Assembly (NCBI GenBank): GCA_020634565.1
Contig: JACKBN010000020.1
Span: forward strand, 32,426-96,425
Direction of reading: 5' to 3'
Origin: Ardenticatenaceae bacterium
GTDB lineage: Bacteria; Chloroflexota; Anaerolineae; Promineifilales; Promineifilaceae
Length of the DNA: 64,000 nucleotides
The notes below the pieces were generated by a model that saw nothing but the letters and a program-made list of their open reading frames with translations, was not told where the DNA came from and did not search any database. Below are positions 52,449 to 60,767 of the stretch, piece after piece. Position 1 is the stretch's first letter. Each line of letters begins with the position of its first letter. The position numbers were made by a program, and so were the translations under genes.

Positions 52449-52715
52449 TTAACCGGCGGTAACTTCCGGGAACAGGCTCAGGATATCGTCTTCGACCACG
52501 CCGGCATCGGACAATGATTCGTCTTCGCTTAGCCGCTTGCCGGAGGAACGATGGTCCAGGCGGTAGGTGATTGGGTTTGCACCCTGGCTGGTGGGGAGTC
52601 CCATTTTGCTAACCAGCGCAGGAATCAAACGCCGCATCGGCACGTCGTCTGGTAGTTCAACCGGGGTCTTTTTTGAGCCGGTGGGATCGTAGATAATTGT
52701 TTTTATGCTTGCCAT
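52449..52715 (-). CDS. Ubiquitin-like protein (YukD-like beta-grasp)
   Basis: 88 residues with a beta-grasp layout: strand (SIKTIIYDPTGS), strand (KTPVELPDD), central helix (MRRLIPALVSKMGLP), then YRLDHRSSGKRLSEDESLSDAGVVEDDILSLF, which has the L-x-x-x-G-V-x-x-x-D-x-L pattern of ubiquitin's last strands. The chain ends EVTAG, so the C-terminal Gly is exposed without processing; the penultimate residue is Ala rather than Gly. It is the expected modifier for the E1 and E2 that flank it. ATG start; GGAGGCTATC gives a ribosome site. Confidence 0.85.
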   Translation of the reverse strand: MASIKTIIYDPTGSKKTPVELPDDVPMRRLIPALVSKMGLPTSQGANPITYRLDHRSSGKRLSEDESLSDAGVVEDDILSLFPEVTAG

Positions 52716-52849
52716 TTTATGATAGCCTCCATTCTAATGGGTTGAATTGTTTCTCGGGCCACGCGCCAGGTTTGCGGTGGAATAGGATCAAATCAACTTG
52801 GTAATTCACTTTCTAATACGTAGTTTTCTGCCGGGGGTTGCACTCAGTT

Positions 52850-52882
52850 AGAAGTTGAACTTTTGGAAAAAGTTCAACTTCT
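52850..52882. terminator. Perfect 15-bp AGAAGTTGAACTTTT hairpin
   Basis: AGAAGTTGAACTTTT (52850-52864), GGA, AAAAGTTCAACTTCT (52868-52882), 8 bp after the E1 stop on the minus strand. The stem is almost the same as at 24543-24600. Likely a terminator or processing site between E1 and the Ubl gene. Confidence 0.65.
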
Positions 52883-52890
52883 CTTTCCCG

Positions 52891-54082
52891 CTAGTCAAAC
52901 TTCAAAAACGTCTCTTTATCGCCTGTCAGCTCCAGGTAAATGCTTTCTTTTTTGCTGGCGCTGCGGGCGCGAATAATGCCCAAGGGCGGTACGTCCATCT
53001 CTGCCAAGGTGCGATCCAGGAAATCCTCGCTGCCGTCGATGCGGTGGGTCATGCGCATTTCACGCCTTCCGCCGCAGTTGGGACAAACGGATTCGTTTTC
53101 GTACAGCCGCGCCATCTTTTTGAAGATGGGGAAACGCTTCGCCGCAGTCCAGGCAGTGCATGGTGGTCACAATTTCGCCGTCGAATTCGAGCACAGCGTC
53201 ATCGGCCAGCTTTTCGTGGGCGATGGTGAGTAAATCGGAGAGGGTGGTGGAAACGGCCGTACCGTCCTCAACCTCCACAATTGGCTCCAGCCGCGAATGA
53301 CTCATGCAGCCCTCTTTGACAGGGTATTCTGTGGTGTAAATGTCGTTGGTCAGGCCGTTGATCATCACCGCCTTGCCCGGCTGCACTTCCATGTTGTGGA
53401 TCAGCTTGAGCGCTTCCTGCGTTTGCATCGCCGCCACAATCGAGGCGCTGGTGGGCGTGGTGGGCACCTTGCCCTGCAAAATGTTTTGCCGCGCCAGCAG
53501 CGGGCAGGAGTAGCGCAGATTGATGATCTGGTAATCCATGTCCGTGAGGGTGCATTCGTAGCAGGCGCCCTGGCCGGGCCAGAAAACGCGCACGATGCCC
53601 ATCAGCTCCTGAATGGCCCCATCGACCCACGGCCGATTTATTTGCCAGCTAAAGCGATTGATGGAGAGGCGCGCCTCGCGGTTGTCCAGGCAGCCGATGA
53701 TGGCGTCTACGTGGCGAAACACGCCCAGCCCCATCTCAAAATTGATGTTGCCGTGCCATGTTTTCACGTTGACGTCCGGGTTGAGTTCCTTTACGCGCTC
53801 GGCGGCGGCGTCTACCTTGCGGCGGCCCCGGTCCGAGGCGCGGAACAGCACGGAGCGGCTGAGATTGCTGTCTTCGATGGTGTCGAAGTCGGCGATGATG
53901 ATGTTGCCAATGCCCATGAGGGCTAGATTTTTGAGTACCTCGTTGCCGAGTGCCCCCGCGCCGACCACCAGAATGGTGGCGTTGCGCACCACTTCCTGCT
54001 GCCACCAGCTGATGTAGCCAAAGGTGTGGTACCGGTCGCTATCGGGATCGGTGATGATGATTGGTTCGGTTGTTTCAGTCAT
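52891..54082 (-). CDS. E1-like activating enzyme (ThiF/MoeB/UBA fold), apparent frameshift near the C-terminus
   Basis: Frame 1 runs from ATG 54080-54082 for about 317 real residues, then shifts; dropping one base of the four-C run at 53128-53131 gives a continuous protein of about 396 residues ending KETFLKFD. ATP-binding GAGALGNEVLKNLALMG (41-46), IADFDTIEDSNLSRSVLF with conserved Asp and Arg, DNREAR. Zn pair CYEC (174/177). Candidate catalytic Cys193 in YSCPLLARQ. Conserved TPTSASIVAAMQTQEALK. The restored tail adds a second pair CLDC...CPNC (zinc ribbon) and a beta-rich end domain. It adenylates the Ubl C-terminus and transfers it to E2. Confidence 0.85.
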
Positions 54083-54107
54083 AATGTTTTACGATTTTGG
54101 GTTGTTG

Positions 54108-54180
54108 TCAGTGTCCAAGTGTTTAGGTGTTCAAGTGTCAGGTTTTAATTTCATGAACACGTGACACTTGAAAACTTAAG
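54108..54180. repeat. CAAGTGT repeat hairpin
   Basis: GTCCAAGTGTTTAGGTGTTC and AAGTGTCAGG are inverted as GAACACGTGACACTTGAAAAC, between the unknown gene at 54188 and E1. Confidence 0.65.
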
Positions 54181-54187
54181 CACTTTT

Positions 54188-54913
54188 TTATGAAAGCCGC
54201 CGGAAAAAGGGCAGCTTAAATTCGGTGCGATCTACGTTTAGCGTGACCGATTTGCGCTCGACTTCGCCGCCCAGGTCGCGGGGCCAGGTGATGTCCACGT
54301 CGTAGGTTAGGCCGGAGTGAACGCGCACGGGCAGCTCGCACAAAAAGACGCCGTCGCGGTTGGTGGTGCCAGCCACGTGGGCGTTGATCCCTTTGCAGCG
54401 CACCTGCACCTGAATGCCGTACAGTCCGGGGCCATCCTGCACATCCTGCACGATGATGCGGAGTTTGGTGCTGCGCAATGGTTCTTTGTCCCGCTTGAAT
54501 CGTTGACGCACGGCCGTTCCCAAATTCTCGCCACTGCTGCTTGGCTGTGGTCGGGATTGCGTTGGCCGCGATTGTCGTCCTTGCGGCACCTGGTCGGCGC
54601 GAATGCGAATCTCTGGCATGCGCACGGGCCGCTGGTTGGCGGGCTGAATGTCGTCGCTGGTGATGGTGAGCGGCGCGTTGCGCGTCACGTTGCCCTGATT
54701 CGATGTTTGCTCATTTTCGTTGACCTGCAGCGTTTCCCGCGATACTTCCGGGTAGCGCACCGGAATCGGTGGGCGGAAGTGCGGCGGCACCGGGGCGATG
54801 GGTTGGCTGTTGGGCATGGTTTCCAGCGAAGGCGTGCCGTCGCCGGGGTTGTAGGCCAGTTTTTTGCCCAGCTTGTCCCGCTCGGTGGCGCTGCGCTGGA
54901 TTTGCTGCCGCAA
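54188..54913 (-). CDS. Ubiquitin-locus protein with TIT-DIQ-ANQ motif and C-terminal beta-sandwich (start uncertain)
   Basis: 241 residues from TTG 54911-54913, but the frame is open and coding-like further up to 55105 (SIAAHAWKSGYPLYQLDP, GQLIKRAATFLRQQIQ), so the true start lies upstream, possibly by fusion with the next ORF through a frameshift in the repeat at 55036. A disordered Pro/Gln-rich stretch contains APLTITSDDIQPANQ (about 80-94), the same motif as in the soluble RING protein. The C-terminal 95 residues (LRIIVQDVQDGPGLYGIQVQV, HVAGTTNRDGVFLCELPV) look like a transthyretin/Ig-like beta-sandwich. Function unknown; probably a scaffold or target. Confidence 0.6.
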   Translation of the reverse strand: MRQQIQRSATERDKLGKKLAYNPGDGTPSLETMPNSQPIAPVPPHFRPPIPVRYPEVSRETLQVNENEQTSNQGNVTRNAPLTITSDDIQPANQRPVRMPEIRIRADQVPQGRQSRPTQSRPQPSSSGENLGTAVRQRFKRDKEPLRSTKLRIIVQDVQDGPGLYGIQVQVRCKGINAHVAGTTNRDGVFLCELPVRVHSGLTYDVDITWPRDLGGEVERKSVTLNVDRTEFKLPFFRRLS

Positions 54914-55026
54914 AAAGGTGGCCGCCCGCTTGATGAGCTGTCCCGCCGGGCTGTATTCGCCAGGAGGCGAAGCCGGGTCGAGCTGGTAGAGTGGGTAGCC
55001 ACTTTTCCAGGCGTGGGCAGCGATGC

Positions 55027-55396
55027 TCAGAGATAGCCAGGAGATGGATCGGAGACTGGAGATTGGAGATGGCGGCGCTGGTCGTTGACCAGGGCGGTTA
55101 CTTCTTCATCCTCAATCAGGCCAGTTTCATCAAGCAAATCGTGGAGGGCGAGGCGAACGGCCGTACCGCCGCCATCGACCAACCGCGCAAAATCGTGCAG
55201 GGTGGGATCATCCACCACGCCCGCCGCGCGCAGCAGCGCTTTGGCCCGCGATTCGGTGAAATCGGGGGCGATTCCCGAATCGCCCCTACTGGCGTTTAGG
55301 TCAGTAATGAGCCAGTTGGTCAGCCGCACGGCAAAAACCGGCAGGTGGGCGTCATCGAGTTGTTTTAGTAAATGGTTGTGTGGCAAGGTCTGTCAT
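55027..55396 (-). CDS. Small helical protein of the ubiquitin locus, with repeat insertions (frameshift suspected)
   Basis: 119 residues can be read from TTG 55384-55386. A better start is ATG 55394-55396 with AGGA 7 nt upstream, which needs one T removed from CTTG to join the frame (MTDLPHNHLLKQLDD). The helical core (ESRAKALLRAAGVVDDPTLHDFARLVDGGGTAVRLALHDLLDE) recalls small adaptor (EAD/death-like) folds, but no family is sure. A palindrome at 55265-55286 is translated as RGDSGIAPDF, and the last 15 codons come from a GGAGATT repeat. It may be the N-terminal part of the protein at 54188-54913. Confidence 0.5.
55036..55066. repeat. GGAGATT repeat inside the ubiquitin-locus reading frames
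   Basis: GGAGATGGATCGGAGACTGG and AGATTGGAGATGG repeat the GGAGATT word across the junction of the two unknown ORFs. Insertion of this repeat probably disturbed the frame between them. Confidence 0.55.
55265..55286. repeat. Palindrome GGGGCGATTC-CC-GAATCGCCCC in coding sequence
   Basis: A perfect 10-bp inverted repeat within the 119-residue ORF, extended by GTAG-like ends (CCCCTAC). It belongs in style to the hairpin at 55413-55441, which is intergenic. In frame it adds about ten residues. Confidence 0.65.
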
Positions 55397-55412
55397 GAGA
55401 CGTTCCTAATTT

Positions 55413-55441
55413 GTAGGGGCAGGTCTCAGACCTGCCCCTAC
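55413..55441. terminator. Perfect 14-bp palindrome GTAGGGGCAGGTCT
   Basis: GTAGGGGCAGGTCT, one base, AGACCTGCCCCTAC: a perfect hairpin 12 bp after the GTPase stop on the minus strand. It may end or attenuate transcription; the shape is also that of a dispersed palindromic repeat. Confidence 0.65.
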
Positions 55442-55453
55442 CGTGATACGATT

Positions 55454-58111
55454 TTAGATAGCTAAGCTATTTTCCAGCTTGTGCAGCCCGTCCCAGACGC
55501 GCATCAGCTCTTCGAGGTCGGACACGTTTTCCAGGTCCATTTCCATCGCTTCGCGCAGTTCCGGTTTTTGCAGGTTGCGGTCGTGCTGCTTCAGCATCGG
55601 CTTGACGATGTGGGTGTTGAAGTCCCGCTCGGCCTTGGTGGCTTCCAGCCAGAAGAGGCGGCGCAGCCGAGGCAGCAGGTCGTCGTCGCTGAACAGGTCG
55701 TTGAGAATCTCGCCAAAGATGCGGTTCACCTTCACGGCGACGTTGTCCAGCTTGTCGGCGTAGCTCATCTCCAGATCAGCTTGCGGCGTGGCGCTGCCAG
55801 AGTCGCCAATCAAGCTAATGCCCAGGTCTTCCGGTTGGGCCGGTTCATCCAGGATGGAGATGTTGATTTCTGGTTCGTCGGCAACAGCGGCGGGTGCGGC
55901 AGCAGCCTGCGTGCTGTTAGCCGAGGGCATGTTAGCCGCCATTTCACGACGGACTGACTCTACACCGTTGAGAGCCACGTCCAGCAATCGCTCGTTGGTA
56001 TTCAGCGACAGTTCCCGCTCGCCTTCGTCCAGCCGATGGTGTACGGAGCGTTCTGGTTTCATCAGCTCGTACATCGTGGCCTGCTGGCAAACGTGGCGGA
56101 AGTTGCGCTCGACGCGCTCCACCAAAACGTTAAACGCCTCATCGAGATTCAAGCCATCGGCCGTTTCGCCAGGGATGGCGTAGTTGTATTCCTGCTCGTA
56201 GGCGGCGCGGCGCAGGCGGCTCAGGATTTCATGAGCCTCTAGCGTGCGTTCCAATTCGGCCGTAATCACTTCGGCGGCTTCGGGCATGAACTTGGAGACG
56301 GAATCCTGCATGATCAGCTCTACCTGGAACAGGATGCGCTTGATCGGGATTTCGATGCCGCTGCTGCCCCAGATGAGGTTGTCGTAGGTGACGTCGCGGT
56401 CGTCCCAATATTCGGTGCCGTAATTTTCTAGCAGCGTTTCCACTTCACGCTGCACGGCGTCTTGGACCATGCCCTTGATGCCGTTGAGGGTGGGGCGCAG
56501 GATGTTGCGGAAACGGCCGTCGCTGTTTGTCCGATTGTTCAGCTCCAGCAGCGCGTTGTGGAAAGCACGCGGCAGCTCTTTTGCTGGCGAATGATAACGT
56601 TCTCGAAGCGGCGTTCTTGCAGCTGCTCCCAGCTGTTGGCAAAGGGCGGGTGTACGCCGCGATGGGCCAGCTGTTTTTCATAGTAGAAGCGCAGCGCTTG
56701 CAGGCTGTTGCGGATGCGGGTGGCCGCTTCGCGCAGCTGGCTGCGCACGCGCTCGGTTTTAATGAAGGTGATCAGCTTTTCGCGCAGCAGCGGCACTTCG
56801 CTCAGTTTGAGGAGGGCAGCGGCTGTTTCCGGATCGAGCGGATCGCTGGCGTTGACCTGACCCAACTGGTCACGGAATACCTTGATGATGCGCTCGGTTT
56901 CGCTGGCGAATTCGTCTGGCGCGTTGTCCGGGTCCTGCACGTACAGGGCGCGGGTGGAGCCATCACCAGGAAGTAGGGCCGATTGTGGCCGCGATCCCGG
57001 TACCGTTCCCAGTAGTTGGGGGCGATGTAGCGGGTGACCTCTTTCACTTCCAGCTCTGCTTCTGGCAGGCCAGAGTTCAGGCGGTCGAAGGCTTGGCGCA
57101 CGTTGCCACCATTGACGGCCAGGAAGATTTTGCTGGCGGCTTCATCCAAATCGCCACCGCTCAGGCCGAAGAGGCGATTTTCTTTAATCCAGTTGACAGC
57201 GGAGAGCGATTTCAGCTCGTCCACGCGCTGGCGACCGGCGTCGGTGACGAGGACGATCATGGCGTCTTCGCGCTTCATTTCTTCGAGGGTGATCGCTTCG
57301 TGCAGCTTCATGCCTGCGCCCAAACCGGGCACATCGACAATGCGCAGGTAGCCGTTCATCAGCAAGCTTTCTTGCCCGTTTTTGGGCTGAATCTTGAAGG
57401 TGGCGGATTTGATGAGCCGGATTTGGCGCTGCTGGCTGCCTTTGAAGCCGTCTTCGCGCAGGTGGCGCAGGGAATCTTCGTTGTCCAGGGCCAGGCTGCG
57501 CGGCGCGGGCGGGGGCCATCGGCGTAGAGCGCTTTGTTGTGCTCGTAGGAGTCGATGCAGTCGATGAGGATTTCGAGATATTCATCGCGCTCGGTTTTGG
57601 CGTTGTCGGCCCCATCGGCCATGATTTGCTGGATGGCTTCGCGGGCTTGCTCGCGCTCGCCGTCGTTGATGATGTCGAAGCCGTCAATCTCGGCCAGTTG
57701 GCAGAGGCGGCGGACGCGCTGGGCAAATTCATCCTGCGTCCAGTAGGTGAGGACGAGGGATTCGGCTTCGCCTTCTTTGGCTTGTTCGATGTAGACGATG
57801 GTGCCGGTAACGGCCGTTACGGCCCCAGTGGGCAGCAAATTACGCCCCAGCAAGCCGTTGATGAGGGTGCTTTTGCCTACGCCCGTACCGCCGAAAAAGA
57901 CGAGGGTGTAGGTGCGCTGGGCCAGAATCTTTTGCGCTTCGTCCACGCTTTGCTGTGCCTGGGGCACGGCGCGGATGAGGTAATCGCGCGTCTGGTCGAG
58001 TACTTTTTGCATGTGGACCCAGTGTTCAACCTGGGTTGGGCTAATGTGGGGGAGTGTTTCTAAGGATGTTTTGAGTTCTTCGTACTTATCGGTTTGCTTT
58101 TTCGGGCTCAT
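55454..58111 (-). CDS. Dynamin-like large GTPase of the ubiquitin locus (three apparent frameshifts)
   Basis: From ATG 58109-58111 (AAGGAAGG upstream; MSPKKQTDKYEELK) one protein of about 886 residues can be read across three single-base defects: one base missing in the C run at 57511-57515, one near 56968-56975 (restoring LVDGSTRALYVQDPD), and one A missing at 56579-56582 (restoring QKELPRAFHNALLELNN). GTPase motifs: G1 FFGGTGVGKSTLINGLLG (74-81), G2 TGAVTAVTG, G3 IVDVPGLGAG; G4 is not canonical. The long helical C-terminal half (coiled-coil rich, TLEAHEILSRLRRAAYEQEY) fits a dynamin-type stalk. It is the first gene of the ubiquitin-like locus. A membrane-remodelling or assembly role is inferred only. 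Confidence 0.72.
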
Positions 58112-58358
58112 GTTTGCGTTACCTTCCTTGCAAAAATTTTTATCCACAGATTTCGCAGATTAATGAGTTCGTGCGCTGCTGGATGTTGGTTACTAATTTG
58201 GTGCCACAGGTGTGGCAAGCGCCACGTTGTGGCGTTACATTGGTTTATACGCAGGGTTTGGAGAAAGGTTGCAAAGGGGGGGGAAACGGCCAAAACGGCC
58301 ATTTCCACCCCCATAAATTTGATGACGAAGGAAGCTACATCCCTGTGGCGCGTATTGT
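58112..58358. other. Gap of 247 bp with half a CACAGATT repeat
   Basis: Contains ATCCACAGATTTCGCAGATT at 58142-58161 (one arm of the repeat family) and GGGGAAACGGCCAAAACGG near 58280; only poor frames. The promoter of the ubiquitin-like locus should lie here, but no convincing -35/-10 pair on the minus strand was seen. Confidence 0.4.
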
Positions 58359-60428
58359 TTAGGGTTTTAGGAGGAGGGGCAGGAAGATATATTGCTCACT
58401 TGAACTTTGGAATTCATAAGACCCCACATCGCAAACGGCCGTACCGTCGTCATCACCATCAAACGGCCGTGTTACACCCCTTTGGTCTGTTGCAGGACAG
58501 ATACTTTCTTCTGCCGCGTCTATTGCGAGACTGGTACTAAGTAAAGCATGAGTTTCCGTATTGCCACCGTTGTTTTGCAATGGACCCAGCATTGGTGCTG
58601 TATTAATTTGATCACCTATTCCAACAAAACCGCAATCGTTTCTGTCTTCCAGACTATAGCTTGTGGCTGTGAGTACCAAATTGCAATTTTCTACGCCATT
58701 GTTGGCAATAATCGTGTTAGTAATCGTTACCGATGTAAAGTCCGCAAGGTAGATACCGCTTCCGCTTGGTGCATCGTTTTCAGCCAATGTTACGTTTATT
58801 AAAGTGACATCATTAGATCCTGTAGCGCCATGCCGGACACCTCCCCCCTCTGAAGAGGCAGTATTATTGCTAACTGTTGCGTTCGTCGCATCAAGCAAGC
58901 CATCATTGTAAATACCTCCGCCAGATGCCGCAGAGTTATAGCTAAGGGTTGAGGAAGTTATGAAGGCCATAGATGTGGAATCTATAAATAAACCTCCTCC
59001 TTCTGTGATGGCAGAATTATAGGAAAGTGTGGAATCTTGCATTGTTGCATGGGATGTATTGAAAAGCCCAATACCAGCGGCGCGATTTGCCTGATTATTT
59101 TGGATGGTGCTAGTTGTGATGGTTAAGGTTGCGCCATCCACATAGATTCCGCCCCCTTCCTGTGCTAAATTGTCAGAGATTTCACTTTGCTCCACTAAGA
59201 ATGGCTTGATTGTGTAGATTCCTCCACCCATTGTGGTGGCCACATTGCCCGAGATGACGCTGTTGTTTAATAATAATTCACCATCTTCCAGGTGGATACC
59301 TCCGCCGATGTCAGCGCTGTTACTGTAAACGGTCGAATTACTAATATCGAAGACGCCGTTGGAAATGGCGATGCCTCCGCCAATAGCAAGTCCTTTTGCC
59401 GTGTTATGGTGAACCTTACTGTTGTTCAGATAGAAAATGCCAAAATTGCTAATGCCCCCACCCGGACTGGTGCTATTGTCGTTGTTACGGATGATGCTAT
59501 TGGTAACTGTAATCGTGCCAAAATTAAATATTCCCCCTCCATTTAGATACACTGTATTGCTAAAAATATCGACATTATCCAATGTTGCTACGCCAGTTGG
59601 ACTATTATGGACACCGCCGCCAGCATAAGAGTAATTGTTGTGGAATGCAGTTCCATTTACATCTAATTTGCCTGTGTTGTAAATGGTTCCACCAGGTCCA
59701 GCAAATTCAATTGAGTTAAAACCAAAATCACTATTTGTTACGACTAGATCGCCTGAGTTGTAAAGGCCATGCCCGCCGGGGCTACCATTGGTAAATACAT
59801 TGGTGTTACTAATCTGTAAAGAGCCAGCATTGTAGATGGCACCCCCACGTCCGGAGAAGGAAGAACCAAATGCCCGATTATTTAGAAAGATTGTATCTAT
59901 AATAGAAACTGTTGCTTCTTGCTGAGGAATATAAATACCACCCCCATTTGGCTCGGCAACGTCCGAAACCTCATCAAAAACGCCATTTTGTATGGTTATG
60001 TCGCTCATTGAGACATTGATGCTGCCTGTAGAAATGATATGAAAGATGCGATCATTTCCCGAACCATTAATTATAGTTGTCAGGGCATTATCACCATTTA
60101 GAAATAGATCGTCTGTGATGTCAAGATCGCCAGTTTCTGCTAAATCTTCCTCTTCTCCTGAAATTGTGAGATTGTAGGTGTTGCTTGGGAGAGTGATAGT
60201 ATCTTGGCCGGTTAAGGCGTTGGCTTCCATAACGGCCGCTCGTAAAGTGCACTGGTCAGTTACGGCCGTTTCACACACACCATCTCCCGGATTTGCATCC
60301 ACAGCATCGACGGTGCTATTGACGATAAATGTAGCGGTTGGGCTAGCATTGGTTTGTAAGGTGGTGAAAAAGAGGCTAAGCAGGATGAATGGCAATGTGA
60401 TCGTTAAAAGTATCTGTGTATGTTTCAT
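58359..60428 (-). CDS. Secreted right-handed beta-helix protein with CSLREA-type N-terminus
   Basis: 689 residues from ATG 60426-60428 (GGAGGG 4 nt upstream). Signal peptide MKHTQILLTITLPFILLSLFF; then the CSLREA-like block VNSTVDAVDANPGDGVCE...QCTLRAAVMEANAL. Residues about 100-640 are tandem beta-helix repeats (NGGGIYN, NNSTVYSNSADIGGGIHLEDG, GGGIYTIKP), with at least ten G-G-G-I-Y/F turns. Near the end is the DQRGVTRPFDGDDDGTAVCDVGSYE block, and the chain ends YIFLPLLLKP, a tail common in exported Chloroflexota proteins. Base composition is more AT-rich than its neighbours, and the middle has no ACGGCCGT, suggesting repeat expansion or later arrival. Confidence 0.85.
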   Translation of the reverse strand: MKHTQILLTITLPFILLSLFFTTLQTNASPTATFIVNSTVDAVDANPGDGVCETAVTDQCTLRAAVMEANALTGQDTITLPSNTYNLTISGEEEDLAETGDLDITDDLFLNGDNALTTIINGSGNDRIFHIISTGSINVSMSDITIQNGVFDEVSDVAEPNGGGIYIPQQEATVSIIDTIFLNNRAFGSSFSGRGGAIYNAGSLQISNTNVFTNGSPGGHGLYNSGDLVVTNSDFGFNSIEFAGPGGTIYNTGKLDVNGTAFHNNYSYAGGGVHNSPTGVATLDNVDIFSNTVYLNGGGIFNFGTITVTNSIIRNNDNSTSPGGGISNFGIFYLNNSKVHHNTAKGLAIGGGIAISNGVFDISNSTVYSNSADIGGGIHLEDGELLLNNSVISGNVATTMGGGIYTIKPFLVEQSEISDNLAQEGGGIYVDGATLTITTSTIQNNQANRAAGIGLFNTSHATMQDSTLSYNSAITEGGGLFIDSTSMAFITSSTLSYNSAASGGGIYNDGLLDATNATVSNNTASSEGGGVRHGATGSNDVTLINVTLAENDAPSGSGIYLADFTSVTITNTIIANNGVENCNLVLTATSYSLEDRNDCGFVGIGDQINTAPMLGPLQNNGGNTETHALLSTSLAIDAAEESICPATDQRGVTRPFDGDDDGTAVCDVGSYEFQSSSEQYIFLPLLLKP

Positions 60429-60767
60429 TGAACCCTCCGATTTGGCTGTATTGAAACTGGTTGGTAAAACGGCCGTTACCCGCGTTGGCAAAACGGACAC
60501 AGCAGACAGTATAAATTTTGTACTCAGGTCCGACAATTGACATTTATCACGTTTCGAAATGGGTGTTCTGTTGCTCGGAGAGTAGGGCGTTTAGATTGAT
60601 CTGGGGAGGATGAGATATAGAAATAATGGCGCGGAAAACGGCCGTATTAGTATAAATTTCCCTCAGACAGCGTTCTCTTTCTGACATCTTGCTTATTGAT
60701 CACGGCCGTTTTCTATGATAATCTTCTGACTCAATAACGCACCGCGTTATAATTTCGGAGGTATTGT
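60429..60767. promoter_or_regulatory. Divergent 339-bp promoter gap with three ACGGCCGT copies
   Basis: Between the beta-helix gene (minus) and the GNAT gene (plus). ACGGCCGT stands at about 60467, 60638 and 60703, the densest intergenic run in the window. AT-rich stretches near 60650 and 60715 (TTTCTATGATAATC) could be -10 regions. No small gene or known RNA was seen. Confidence 0.45.

Noticed and set aside
53060..53150. E1 ending naturally at 53060 with a basic tail RKRIRLSQLRRKA
   Set aside because: The alternative frame directly downstream supplies the second CxxC pair (CPNC) that completes the zinc site begun by CLDC and gives a good domain, so a one-base error in the CCCC run is the better explanation.
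48309..58111. Recent horizontal transfer of the ubiquitin-like locus
   Set aside because: The ACGGCCGT word and the intergenic repeat families have ordinary density in the locus, no integrase, tRNA or insertion sequence borders it, so there is no sign of recent arrival.
58094..58540. Plus-strand frames of 82-148 codons between the GTPase and beta-helix genes
   Set aside because: They cross the CACAGATT repeat and the antisense of the beta-helix gene end; composition is low quality and no start with a ribosome site is seen.
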